This document shows, one piece after another, positions 1 through 8,941 of a stretch of DNA of 64,000 bases (its first letter is position 1; each line of letters opens with the position of its first letter). Location of the stretch: the NCBI GenBank assembly GCA_003611955.1, contig RAZE01000001.1, forward strand, positions 1 through 64,000. Direction: 5' to 3'. The notes below the pieces were generated by a model, which ran no database searches, was not told the DNA's origin, and saw only the letters and a program-made list of their open reading frames with translations. The DNA comes from a bacterium 1XD8-76 (GTDB lineage: Bacteria > Bacillota > Clostridia > Lachnospirales > Lachnospiraceae). A program made the translations under genes and the position numbers.

Positions 1-16
1 GCCACCGAAAGATGGC
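1..16 (-). terminator. Possible terminator hairpin at the left edge
   Basis: On the minus strand GCCATC, a TTTC loop and GGTGGC form a six-pair stem (one G-T pair) about 50 nt after the stop of the dehydrogenase gene at 64. Any T-run would lie outside the window, so a terminator is only a guess. Confidence 0.3.
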
Positions 17-63
17 TTATTTGTTGTGTAATTCAGGTAATGGATACCCTCTGCTTCTCATTT

Positions 64-1056
64 TCAATCTTTATCTCCCTGTATGACTCTTCTGTTGTCA
101 ATTCTCCTGACTACTTCTTCACATATCTTTACCGCTTCCAGACCTGCCCCCCCATCCACTTTCACCGGCTTATCCTGCACAATAGAATCATAGAGTGATA
201 ACAGCTCTTCACGAAGAGGTTCTCTGCTCGGCACAAATATTTTCTGCACCACACTGTCCTGTGTATAAGAATTTGCATTCAATCCGTCTACGACGATATT
301 CGTATTTCTTGCAATCGACAGAGTCCTTGTCAGTAAGTCCGCATAAATACATCTGTCCTGCGTGTGTACCGTCAGGCCACGTTCTTTATTCTGGGATACG
401 CGGCTTGCATTGATGACAGCATGCGCATTTTCTCCAAAATCCAACATACATGTGGCAAAATCAGTCCTGTTCGACTGAATCTTCTCCCCGTTGCCGCGAA
501 TATCTGTCACTTGATATGGACGCATAAGACCGCATACAAGATCAATATCATGCACCATCAAATCTTCTACTACACTGGTGTCTGTAATTCTGCCACTGCC
601 GCTGAAAGGACTATACCTGTGTGCTTCTACAAAAAAAATCTGGTCACTGTTTAATATCTTTTCCAGTTCTACTATCACCGGATTGAAGCGCTCCACATGA
701 CCGACTGCCAGCTTCAGCCCCTTTTCTTTGAACTTATTCACAATCAGTTCTGCGTCAGACACATTCAGTGCAATGGGCTTTTCGACCAGTGTGTGCACAT
801 GATGCTCTGCTGCCAGAAAAGCCATCTCTCTATGAAGAGAAGAAGGAACCGCTATGACAACAGCTTCTATTTCCTCTAAAAGTTCCTCCGGCGTTTTAAA
901 TGCTTTTACATGGAATTGTTCCGAAATTTGTTCGGCCTGTTTTTCTGACTTGTCATAAATACCAACAAGTTCAAAACAGAACTCTTCCGATAATATTCTG
1001 ACGTGATTGCAGCCCATATGTCCGCAGCCGATTACACCTATTTTTAATCTGTTCAT
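64..1056 (-). CDS. Gfo/Idh/MocA-family NAD(P)-dependent sugar dehydrogenase
   Basis: This 330-residue cytoplasmic protein has an N-terminal Rossmann fold with the nucleotide-binding motif GVIGCGHMG at residues 7-15, the family EKP signature at 92-94, and HDIDLV at 169-174 in the substrate domain. Length and layout match Gfo/Idh/MocA oxidoreductases, many of which oxidise or epimerise nucleotide-linked sugars such as UDP-GlcNAc derivatives. It is the last gene of the surface-polymer operon. Its ATG overlaps the stop of the preceding membrane-protein gene by 4 nt (ATGA), so translation is probably coupled. A role in making a sugar for the same polymer is inferred from context. The substrate cannot be read from the sequence. 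Confidence 0.85.
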   Translation of the reverse strand: MNRLKIGVIGCGHMGCNHVRILSEEFCFELVGIYDKSEKQAEQISEQFHVKAFKTPEELLEEIEAVVIAVPSSLHREMAFLAAEHHVHTLVEKPIALNVSDAELIVNKFKEKGLKLAVGHVERFNPVIVELEKILNSDQIFFVEAHRYSPFSGSGRITDTSVVEDLMVHDIDLVCGLMRPYQVTDIRGNGEKIQSNRTDFATCMLDFGENAHAVINASRVSQNKERGLTVHTQDRCIYADLLTRTLSIARNTNIVVDGLNANSYTQDSVVQKIFVPSREPLREELLSLYDSIVQDKPVKVDGGAGLEAVKICEEVVRRIDNRRVIQGDKD

Positions 1057-2522
1057 TCTTCCGCTCCAATCGTTATATAAACAGAATCCTTTCCGTAATA
1101 TCGGGCAATCCCTACATTCATTTCATAATCTTTATCAAAAGAAAGATCGGGATCACGAATAAAAGTATTGCTTCTGATCTCTTCTCGAGTCACAACCACT
1201 TCGCTTTCTTCGGAGTATTCTATCTCCTGAAGCACACCTTCCCAATAGTCCACATAACCTGCTATCTCCCCACTGGCAATCTGCTTAATCATATCAAGTG
1301 TCGGATAATCTGAAGGATCCCTTATTACACACAGATTACATCCATAAAGTAAAAAACTGATACAGATGCATATCATAACATCCTTTTTTATCTCCAGATC
1401 ATAAAATTTCCCCTTTACCCATTCTGCCAGACACGCAGTCCAAGCAAAAGCGCCTAAATAAATAACGCAATTTTGTACCCAAACACACCGGTCTGGAAAA
1501 TAACTCTCTATATAACCCAAACATACCGGAAAATTAACTACGGCGGCCCCCAACATAATAATGCCTGCAAAGATAATCAAACTTCTTCCCTTTATGTTTC
1601 TCGGATTATGAATTGTTTTCAACATCAGAACAAAAAAAATACACAATAGCAAAATAAATGGCGAATGAAACATTAATTCCTGCATTTCCTGTTTTACATG
1701 GTAATTCGCAACGTATAATGCTCTGAAAACCGGATAGCTATCTACTCCATGCCGGATAAAATTTCCTGGAGCAACAGCATTTATAATAGCTCCTGCCAGC
1801 GCACTTACAAAGCAAATAGTCGAAATTTTTTTCTTCTGATACGCCTTGTATCCAAAATACGCTACTAAAAGATACATTCCACAATTTAAAGCCGTTAAAT
1901 TCAGGCTTCCTCCACTCGCCAAAAAACCTACTGCAGATGATAGGACTGCGTATTTGATTTCTCCGCTCTGTATTGCTTTTAAAAAAAATATAATTCCCCA
2001 GAACGTACAGGCCACTATGAAAATATACCCTATCATAGTGCAATACCAGGATGTCATTTCTGAATTATATTTACAGTTTATAAATATAAAAAGAACAAGA
2101 GTATAAACGAAAAGTATTACTTTTAAACTTCTTATATTATAAAAAAATCTGAGAAATTCGTTTATAAAAAAATATAATGATACAAAGAAATAAAGATTAA
2201 GCAAAAAAACCGTTAAACGCAATGCTCCCATCCCCCCACGTAAAAGCGGAGAAATATAAAAATTTAAAAAAGCTCCGAAAAAATATCCACTGACATTTTT
2301 ATAATAATAAATCACTTCACTTATTGCCGCACTTATGTAGAAACGATGGTTCTGCATACTCGTTCTTATCGTGACACTATTGACAAAATCATCTGCTGAT
2401 GGAATCGTATAAAAGGATATGATAAAAACAGGTATTAGCATAATACATACTGCTACAATTTCAAGTATTATCATTCCATCTATTCCCTGAAGCCATTTTT
2501 TTATTTTCACTTGTTTTTTCAT
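1053..2522 (-). CDS. Polytopic membrane protein, DUF6056/GT-C-like, surface polymer locus
   Basis: The 489-residue protein has about ten hydrophobic segments and a non-membrane C-terminal tail of about 80 residues. After the first membrane segment an acidic SADDF motif (about residues 43-47) sits in the first outer loop, as in GT-C glycosyltransferases and DUF6056-type proteins, where loop-1 acidic residues are functional. It lies between the YidC-sulfatase fusion (75 nt upstream) and the dehydrogenase (4-nt overlap downstream), in a teichoic-acid/phosphocholine operon. I infer a role in modifying or exporting the polymer. The family assignment is tentative because no catalytic motif is decisive. 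Confidence 0.6.
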   Translation of the reverse strand: MKKQVKIKKWLQGIDGMIILEIVAVCIMLIPVFIISFYTIPSADDFVNSVTIRTSMQNHRFYISAAISEVIYYYKNVSGYFFGAFLNFYISPLLRGGMGALRLTVFLLNLYFFVSLYFFINEFLRFFYNIRSLKVILFVYTLVLFIFINCKYNSEMTSWYCTMIGYIFIVACTFWGIIFFLKAIQSGEIKYAVLSSAVGFLASGGSLNLTALNCGMYLLVAYFGYKAYQKKKISTICFVSALAGAIINAVAPGNFIRHGVDSYPVFRALYVANYHVKQEMQELMFHSPFILLLCIFFVLMLKTIHNPRNIKGRSLIIFAGIIMLGAAVVNFPVCLGYIESYFPDRCVWVQNCVIYLGAFAWTACLAEWVKGKFYDLEIKKDVMICICISFLLYGCNLCVIRDPSDYPTLDMIKQIASGEIAGYVDYWEGVLQEIEYSEESEVVVTREEIRSNTFIRDPDLSFDKDYEMNVGIARYYGKDSVYITIGAEE

Positions 2523-2597
2523 TTATACTGCCCTCTGTATTATCTGCCCTAGCATTTTATCATTTTTATCTTTTGCCCGCAATATAATTCTTCCTGT

Positions 2598-5363
2598 TTA
2601 TTTTTCATCCTCCATCGGCGGAAGCACCACTTCTTCCCCGGATATGAGTTTCCAGTTATCCGCCACCCTCATATCATCATGCACGGAATACCATTTTGCA
2701 GGAAGATACGTAGTTCCGTTATTCTCCTCCGCATTAAATTTATCCGAAAAAATAATATACTGATCATGTGCTGTTTTCTCGGAATTATCTATTGTTTTTC
2801 CTGTAAACGGATTTATCGGGTTCTCGATAATATCTTTTGTCGCAAGAGTCGGTACATCGCCGTTTGTCATAAACTCTTCTGATGTCACAAAACCACTGCT
2901 GCCAAAATCTTTCATCATTAACAAAGGATAATAGGACAATATATCACTCTCTCCCAATCTATGTTCATCTTCCTCGTACAGTGTACTTCTGCCGTGATCC
3001 GCGACCAAAATAATTCTGGTATTCTCATAAACCCCTTCCTCGCGCATATAATCAAACCATTTCCCCAGCTGGATAATGGTTGCCATATTCGCCTGATAGG
3101 ATGTCATCTGTATGTTTGTCTCCATTCGCAGCGTTCGCCCGTTGACTGTAAACCTGCCCTGATGATTCTTTTCATACTCCGTATTGTCCACTTCCTGGGC
3201 CGGAACATAATCAGGTTCCTGCAGCAGCATGGTATCGTGAGGTGTCGCATTCGACATCATCAGAAACGTATTCTTGTCCTCATCTACGGTATCTGTAATA
3301 CTGGGGAGTGCTTCCAGCACATTATAATTATCCATAAAAGCGGCCGCCACGCCGACTGAGTGAAACAGGCCTGTCGCTACCTGTTTTGACTCGGTTGACA
3401 CCTTACTCTCCGCCTGATTATATCTTCCATAATCATATATCGTTCTCTGAAGGCAGAGCGGAGCACTTTTTAAGATGCCATAGCAGAAAAAATTTCGATG
3501 ATTATTCTCTATTTTTTGTCTGTTCGTATAATTTTCTGTAAACTTACCGGTCAGTACATATTTCTGAATTTCAGGATACTCATTATAAATCGACAAATCC
3601 GGTATCCACTTATAGCCTGCATAAGGGGGGTCACATACCGTCACTTCATATCCGTTTTGATCAAACAGCACTGGCATCACTTTCAGCGCCTCATTATGCT
3701 TTGTGACCATCTTCTCTTCATTTCGTTTATTCATTTCCACTGGTGTATACTCATACCCGCCAAAAAGAGCCGGCGTTCCGAAATTAGTGTATGCCCCGAA
3801 GGATACCGTATTGGCATAGTAAGTAAATCCCGAAAACTGCTCCTCCAATTCCGGCTTTTCCTGCATAAAATATGGAATATACTCACCTATGGCCTTGTCG
3901 AGCATAAGCACTATTACATTTTTACCCGTTTTGCTCAATGTCAGTCTCGGCACCGTCATATAATCTTCCAGATTTCGTTCTTTCACATTGTTAACATCTG
4001 TAGTTATCCCTGCCACATTCACAGCCGTCATGCAAAAAATCGCCAGAGTCCCAACAACCAACACTTCCGAAACCAGTTTTATCCGGTATTTGTATATCAC
4101 ATAAAGTATCAATATGACAGCCGCGATCACCGCCAGATTCTTCAGATGATCCATCCCTGCAAATACCAGCCCTTTTTCAAATTCCAGCTGCGCGCTGATC
4201 ACGCCCATATCTCTCCCAAAAAACATATAATCCGCTCCAAATATCCCTGAGAGGATCCATACCACCCCGTCAAAATACTTCCTCACCGCCGGCTTAACCA
4301 AATGGTAAAATACTCCCGCCCAGACGACAAATACGCCAAGAGCAAGGCAAAAGGAACTCACAACAAACCACAGTGGATTGTAAAAATCGGTAATCTCTAC
4401 AAAATCCAGCGGAGCCGCTTCGATTACCGCAGAGGGAATCAGAGCTCCCGTCAAAACCGCCAAAAATATTCCGCCGGAAAAAAACACCTTTTTACTCGCC
4501 GCATTCTGTGTGCCCTTCCATTTTATCCTGCCCTTCGCGATACTATAGAGCAACGGCAGTTCCAGGCATACTGCAATCCCTAAAAGAAATGCTGCCTTTT
4601 TCAACATTAATGTCCGATATAAGAGGAGACTGAAGACTGCCAGCAAGATTCCACCGGCAGAGCATATTACGCTCAATACCTTCCCCGGATTTTTCAATTT
4701 ATAAAAAATCGTCTTCACCAATGAAAAAACATTGTTCAGCGTCCAGTAAAAGACAAGTCCTGCCGGTGAGCTGTATAGAAACACCAGAAAAAACAGCGCC
4801 ATGATATACAGTTGCAGCTTCGCTTTCAACGGACTACCCTTCGTGAAGATCACGCAGGATATCAGATTCACTGCGGTCATAATGACCGGCAAAAGATTGA
4901 TTGTCAGCCCTCCCAGCTGCACCATTCCGTCCGCTCTTCCGAGATCGGCGATCGGTCCGAAAGAAACTCCATTTAAGAGCTGCAGTCCGGAAAGAAAACG
5001 ATAGGCGGCAATAAAGAACGGAATCTGCAGAAACAATGAAACCGCACTGCGCAGAACATAGACAGGCTTATAATTGTTCTGCCTGTAATAGGTCTGCAAC
5101 ATCATCATACGCTCATCTCCGCTGAACGTCTTTTTAATGTGCTCCACTCCTCTTTGAAGTTTCTTTTCCAACGCATGTTCTTCTTCCTGTATCTTATCTG
5201 CCCTCATATATAACGGCAAGACCAGAAAATTCATAAATAAACTCAGCACAATGATCGACAATCCCGGATTGCCGATCACCTTATTGGCCATAACATAAAT
5301 TATTTCAAACAGCAGATACAGAGGCTTTAGCAGCAATGTATCCAATATCTCCAGAAAAGACAT
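2598..5363 (-). CDS. YidC/Oxa1-like membrane domain fused to a sulfatase-fold (LtaS-like) domain
   Basis: The 921-residue protein joins two families. Residues 1-225 read as a YidC/Oxa1 insertase core: a membrane segment at 28-50, a charged cytoplasmic hairpin at 55-95 with the QTYYRQNNYKP element, and SSPAGLVFYWTLNN at 198-211. Residues 230-450 add six to eight membrane segments. Residues 475-880 are an alkaline-phosphatase/sulfatase-superfamily domain with NVIVLMLDKA at 482-491, a TNFGTP nucleophile-loop candidate at 526-531, NATPHD at 705-710 and the metal-binding ADHG at 788-791. The start has a GGAGG site 9 nt upstream. It begins 1 nt after the glycerophosphotransferase stop. The C-terminus could transfer or remove phosphoglycerol- or phosphocholine-type groups outside the membrane. 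That activity is inference. Confidence 0.8.
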   Translation of the reverse strand: MSFLEILDTLLLKPLYLLFEIIYVMANKVIGNPGLSIIVLSLFMNFLVLPLYMRADKIQEEEHALEKKLQRGVEHIKKTFSGDERMMMLQTYYRQNNYKPVYVLRSAVSLFLQIPFFIAAYRFLSGLQLLNGVSFGPIADLGRADGMVQLGGLTINLLPVIMTAVNLISCVIFTKGSPLKAKLQLYIMALFFLVFLYSSPAGLVFYWTLNNVFSLVKTIFYKLKNPGKVLSVICSAGGILLAVFSLLLYRTLMLKKAAFLLGIAVCLELPLLYSIAKGRIKWKGTQNAASKKVFFSGGIFLAVLTGALIPSAVIEAAPLDFVEITDFYNPLWFVVSSFCLALGVFVVWAGVFYHLVKPAVRKYFDGVVWILSGIFGADYMFFGRDMGVISAQLEFEKGLVFAGMDHLKNLAVIAAVILILYVIYKYRIKLVSEVLVVGTLAIFCMTAVNVAGITTDVNNVKERNLEDYMTVPRLTLSKTGKNVIVLMLDKAIGEYIPYFMQEKPELEEQFSGFTYYANTVSFGAYTNFGTPALFGGYEYTPVEMNKRNEEKMVTKHNEALKVMPVLFDQNGYEVTVCDPPYAGYKWIPDLSIYNEYPEIQKYVLTGKFTENYTNRQKIENNHRNFFCYGILKSAPLCLQRTIYDYGRYNQAESKVSTESKQVATGLFHSVGVAAAFMDNYNVLEALPSITDTVDEDKNTFLMMSNATPHDTMLLQEPDYVPAQEVDNTEYEKNHQGRFTVNGRTLRMETNIQMTSYQANMATIIQLGKWFDYMREEGVYENTRIILVADHGRSTLYEEDEHRLGESDILSYYPLLMMKDFGSSGFVTSEEFMTNGDVPTLATKDIIENPINPFTGKTIDNSEKTAHDQYIIFSDKFNAEENNGTTYLPAKWYSVHDDMRVADNWKLISGEEVVLPPMEDEK

Positions 5364-5364
5364 T

Positions 5365-6609
5365 TTACTTTTCCTCCGCCACCTGCGTTAGCGTTTCATA
5401 CTTATCCAGCAGATACTCTACCGCCCGTTCTGTCCCTTCCCCCTTATACTCCCACGTCTCTTCCCTTGCTTCCTGCCGCCCTTTTGCGTACTTCGGATCC
5501 TGAATACACTCATCTATCATTTCCTTCAGGGAATCCAGATTATCCATCGTCAGTTTCTGACCAATCCGGGGCAGCGCCGTAAATGTCCAATACGGCGTAT
5601 CTAACCACCACGCATCATAGGGACTGTTGTCAAATTCCGTGTCCGCATAGATGACAGGCTTGTCATATACCAGAGAAAAATCAAAAATGATACCGGAAAA
5701 ATCCGACACCAGAATATCGGCCCGCTTGAGTACCTCAAAATTATCGTTATCCTGATTCCATTCCAACTGATCGGATGCGGGATAATCCCGCATGATCTTC
5801 TCTATGGTCTCCTTCTCCGAGCTAAACGACTGCGGATGCGGGCGGACAATAATATGATATCCCGTCTTCAACAGCACTTCCAGGATCCTGCTGCCATACT
5901 TCTGAAATATTGAACTTTTCCCCCAGGAGGGTGCCAGCAGTACCGTGCGCCCCTCCATCTTTTCCTGTGGCGCTTGTTCCAGCCTTTTTGACATTTCATC
6001 CATATAGGGAATCCCTATTTTTATCAGATCCTTTTCCGGCAGGCCCCGAAGTTTTTCCAGATCTCTGACCTCCTGCACCTGATACTCTCCAGACAGCATC
6101 ACCGCATCAAAATAATCCACTCCAAACATCCGATAGCCTGAAATGTCGTTCGCCGCATGCTGCATATGCACATAGTACTGTACATCTTTGGAGCGTTTCC
6201 ACTGATAAACATCCAGTCCCGGCGTTGTAGACAGCACTATTCCTGCATTCAGAAAATTCATTTTGGCAAAAGCCCTGTTATTTTTTCCAATAAATTCTCC
6301 TTTTATATGTTTGTACGGATTTTCAAGCGCCGGATCATCCGGGGATGCCGTCATATAGACCATATCCACTCCCCGCCTGTCGAACTCTCTGCAGATGGGC
6401 TCAAACACATTCCAATATCTCTTGTCATCCGAAAAGATTACAAAAGGAAGCTTGTCCGTATTCGTCTCCACTTTCTTGCCGCTGCTCAGCACAAATCGCA
6501 GCTTTACAATCCAGTTTTTCATCAGGTAATTCAGCGTTCCGATTATTCCGATCAGAATTGCAAAAAGCATGCTCCCTGTCCCCGGATCGATATACAGCAA
6601 TATATTCAT
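5365..6609 (-). CDS. CDP-glycerol:poly(glycerophosphate) glycerophosphotransferase family (TagB/TagF-like)
   Basis: The start is placed at the ATG at 6609, 18 codons inside the longest open frame, because AGGGAG precedes it by about 8 nt and the protein then begins with a hydrophobic N-terminal anchor (MNILLYIDPGTGSMLF). The 414-residue product has the GT-B CDP-glycerol transferase features HMQHAANDISGYR, LLAPSWGKSS, IIVRPHPQS and DILVSDFSGIIFDF. The last is the family signature DxSSxxxDF in variant form. It is expected to work at the inner membrane face and add glycerol- or polyol-phosphate units from CDP-glycerol to a teichoic acid. It lies between the importer gene and the YidC-sulfatase fusion. 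Confidence 0.85.
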   Translation of the reverse strand: MNILLYIDPGTGSMLFAILIGIIGTLNYLMKNWIVKLRFVLSSGKKVETNTDKLPFVIFSDDKRYWNVFEPICREFDRRGVDMVYMTASPDDPALENPYKHIKGEFIGKNNRAFAKMNFLNAGIVLSTTPGLDVYQWKRSKDVQYYVHMQHAANDISGYRMFGVDYFDAVMLSGEYQVQEVRDLEKLRGLPEKDLIKIGIPYMDEMSKRLEQAPQEKMEGRTVLLAPSWGKSSIFQKYGSRILEVLLKTGYHIIVRPHPQSFSSEKETIEKIMRDYPASDQLEWNQDNDNFEVLKRADILVSDFSGIIFDFSLVYDKPVIYADTEFDNSPYDAWWLDTPYWTFTALPRIGQKLTMDNLDSLKEMIDECIQDPKYAKGRQEAREETWEYKGEGTERAVEYLLDKYETLTQVAEEK

Positions 6610-6693
6610 TCCCTGTCTCCCTTCTGTCTGCCCTTTATGACTATTACATTCTACAACCATCAAATAAAATCCGCAACCACTTTAAATACAAAT

Positions 6694-8217
6694 TTATTCC
6701 AGATATTTTTTCACATCCTTCATAAAACTTGCCACGATCAAAACAATGACCATTCCAATCGGAAACGCTGCTATGATGCTGACTGACTGCAGATTATTCA
6801 TGGAACTGTCCGAAAACACAAGGGCGATCGGCAACAGAATCAGTAAAATACACCACATAAATTCTATAAGCTTATGCGGAGATTCACCATCGCCAAGCTT
6901 ATGGTAACTGTAACAGGAACCTATCAATGCGATGGAGTCGAAAGACGTCGCATAGAAAGCCACCATCGTGATAAGCAGAAGCACCAGCACAAAGGACGTG
7001 CAGGGAAGCGTTCGGACGGTGGCGATGATCACATCATACAGGTCTCCATCCCTCTCATATATCGCAAGAAAGTCCGCTGCCCCCGCCATCTGTTTTCCCA
7101 GAGAATAATTCCCCAGCACAATAAAGCTGATGATCGTGGAGCCTGTCCCGAACAGATACCCGCCACAGATCACCTGACGGATCGTCCTGCCTTTCGAAAT
7201 GCTTCCGATAAAAAACGGTGCCGCCACACACCACACCATCCAGTAGGCCCAATAGAAGATAGTCCAGTTCTGGGGGAAATTTGTCGTTCGTTCAGGATCC
7301 GTAAAAGTCGCCAACTCAAAAAAATTCTGCACCATTCTCCCCAATGCCGAGAAACCCGTCTCTATAATATAGCCCGCTTCACCTCCAAACAACAATACAA
7401 AAGCGATCAGCCCAAAAAACAAATAGATGCAGGACTTTGCCAGAATGCTGATGCCGGCGAATCCGTGGAGCAGCGCATATGTGTAAATAATACATGTTAT
7501 GATCAGAATAACGATCGTGACCATATTGCGGCTCAGTTCCACATGAAAAAGTTCATTTATGATGCCCGCCATAAGGGGCGTTGCCAGGGAAAAAGTAGTC
7601 GCAGTTCCTGCCAGCAACGCAAAAACCGCCAAAAGATCAATGATCCTTCCCAATATACCGTCTGTCTGCCTCCCGAGAATGGGACGGCAGGCCTCCGAAT
7701 ATTTTTGCCTCTCTCTCTTTCTGACATGCAGCATAAAGCCGAAAGCCACCGCCAGCACAAGATAAAATCCCCAGGGGATCAGGCTCCAGTGAAATATCGG
7801 ATACACGCTGGCCCAGTCCTGAACACTTCCGAGTTCCGCAATGTGCGGATCCGTGGCATACAGGATCCACTCCGAAAAAGAATAAAACAAGATGTCTGCC
7901 GCCAATCCTGCCGTAAACATCATAGAGCCCCACACAAAGAAAGAGTATTTGGGCTTTTCACTCTTACTGCCGAGAACAACGTTTCCATATCTTGAAAATG
8001 CAATAAACAGTGAAAAAAGAAAAGTTCCCAGACCAATTGCCAGATAATATGTCCCAAAGACATCCCCGAGCAGATAACGGATCTGTCCGAGCACACGGTT
8101 CGATTCCTCCGGCATATAAAAAAACAGAATACAAAGTATGACGATAATGCCAAAGGGTACCAGTGTTATCATCCAGTCAATCTTTTTGTCCCCGCCGTTT
8201 TTTTCAGTTTTTCCCAT
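6694..8217 (-). CDS. BCCT-family betaine/choline/carnitine transporter
   Basis: The product has twelve hydrophobic segments and the BCCT hallmark around the tryptophan-rich helix (NWTIFYWAYWMVW, then GSISKGRTIRQV). I place the start at the second of two adjacent ATGs (8217) because AAGGAG lies 6 nt upstream, giving about 507 residues. The open frame extends further up inside licC. The gene overlaps the 3' end of licC by 14 nt, which indicates coupling. BCCT carriers import quaternary amines with Na+ or H+. Next to two nucleotidyltransferases and a choline-kinase domain, choline is the most likely substrate. It would replace the unrelated LicB permease found in classical lic loci. Confidence 0.88.
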   Translation of the reverse strand: MGKTEKNGGDKKIDWMITLVPFGIIVILCILFFYMPEESNRVLGQIRYLLGDVFGTYYLAIGLGTFLFSLFIAFSRYGNVVLGSKSEKPKYSFFVWGSMMFTAGLAADILFYSFSEWILYATDPHIAELGSVQDWASVYPIFHWSLIPWGFYLVLAVAFGFMLHVRKRERQKYSEACRPILGRQTDGILGRIIDLLAVFALLAGTATTFSLATPLMAGIINELFHVELSRNMVTIVILIITCIIYTYALLHGFAGISILAKSCIYLFFGLIAFVLLFGGEAGYIIETGFSALGRMVQNFFELATFTDPERTTNFPQNWTIFYWAYWMVWCVAAPFFIGSISKGRTIRQVICGGYLFGTGSTIISFIVLGNYSLGKQMAGAADFLAIYERDGDLYDVIIATVRTLPCTSFVLVLLLITMVAFYATSFDSIALIGSCYSYHKLGDGESPHKLIEFMWCILLILLPIALVFSDSSMNNLQSVSIIAAFPIGMVIVLIVASFMKDVKKYLE

Positions 8218-8941
8218 CATTTTCTCCTTGTCGCACATACTTTTCGTAGCTTTTATCTGTTTCCGCAAGTTCTTCCACGTCATCTATCTCCAGGACATCT
8301 CCCTGCTCCATTTTGTAAATTCCGAGCTGATATTCTTCCGGATAGCAGAATAATGCTATATCATCCCAGTATATTTGTGTATTTCTCTTTTTTTCAAATT
8401 CCGTCTCCAGATGTCTCCTCAGCCGTCTTCCGTCTTCCATTGTCCACCTCGAAATACTGTAAAGCTGCCAGCCTCCTTTTCCTCCCGTCCGGCTGCAGCC
8501 CGTCACCGTTCCGCCTTTTGTCGTGAGCAGCCATTCTTTCGTCTCCCGCTCCGACCACACACAATTATAGCCGGAACGCTCAAATGTCTTTTCTAACACC
8601 TTTTCATTATAGATCACCTGGTCCGCATCCAGAATTACAGACTCTTCGATATGTTCTCTTGCCGCATACAGTGACGAGATATTATTGCAACTGTCATAAT
8701 ACGGATTTTCAATCAGGGAGACGCCCGGATATTCCATTTCCAGTGAAAAAAACTTTTCTTTCATATAACCCACTACTACGTATATTTCCTCTATCCCGTT
8801 GGCATGCAGTCCTTTTATCACCGTATCGATCATCCTGACTCCGTTCACTTTGATAAGCGGTTTGGGTGTCTCCAGCGTGAGCGGGCGCATCCTTTTTCCC
8901 ATGCCTGCCGCAACGATAATTGCGCGTTTCACTTCATGCAA
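8204..8941 (-). CDS. licC: LicC-like choline-phosphate cytidylyltransferase
   Basis: The 245-residue protein is a single sugar-1-phosphate-type nucleotidyltransferase domain. The N-terminal loop IIVAAGMGKRM with TPKPLIKV is the NTP-binding signature. NNISSLYAA near residue 85 matches the LicC-type choline-phosphate pocket region, and an IYWDD segment lies near 190. LicC converts phosphocholine and CTP to CDP-choline in the cytoplasm. The gene overlaps the upstream fusion gene by 8 nt and the downstream BCCT gene by 14 nt, so the three are probably translated together. Another NDP-alcohol or NDP-sugar product remains possible. The choline assignment rests on the neighbouring kinase domain and transporter. 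Confidence 0.75.
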   Translation of the reverse strand: MHEVKRAIIVAAGMGKRMRPLTLETPKPLIKVNGVRMIDTVIKGLHANGIEEIYVVVGYMKEKFFSLEMEYPGVSLIENPYYDSCNNISSLYAAREHIEESVILDADQVIYNEKVLEKTFERSGYNCVWSERETKEWLLTTKGGTVTGCSRTGGKGGWQLYSISRWTMEDGRRLRRHLETEFEKKRNTQIYWDDIALFCYPEEYQLGIYKMEQGDVLEIDDVEELAETDKSYEKYVRQGENDGKN

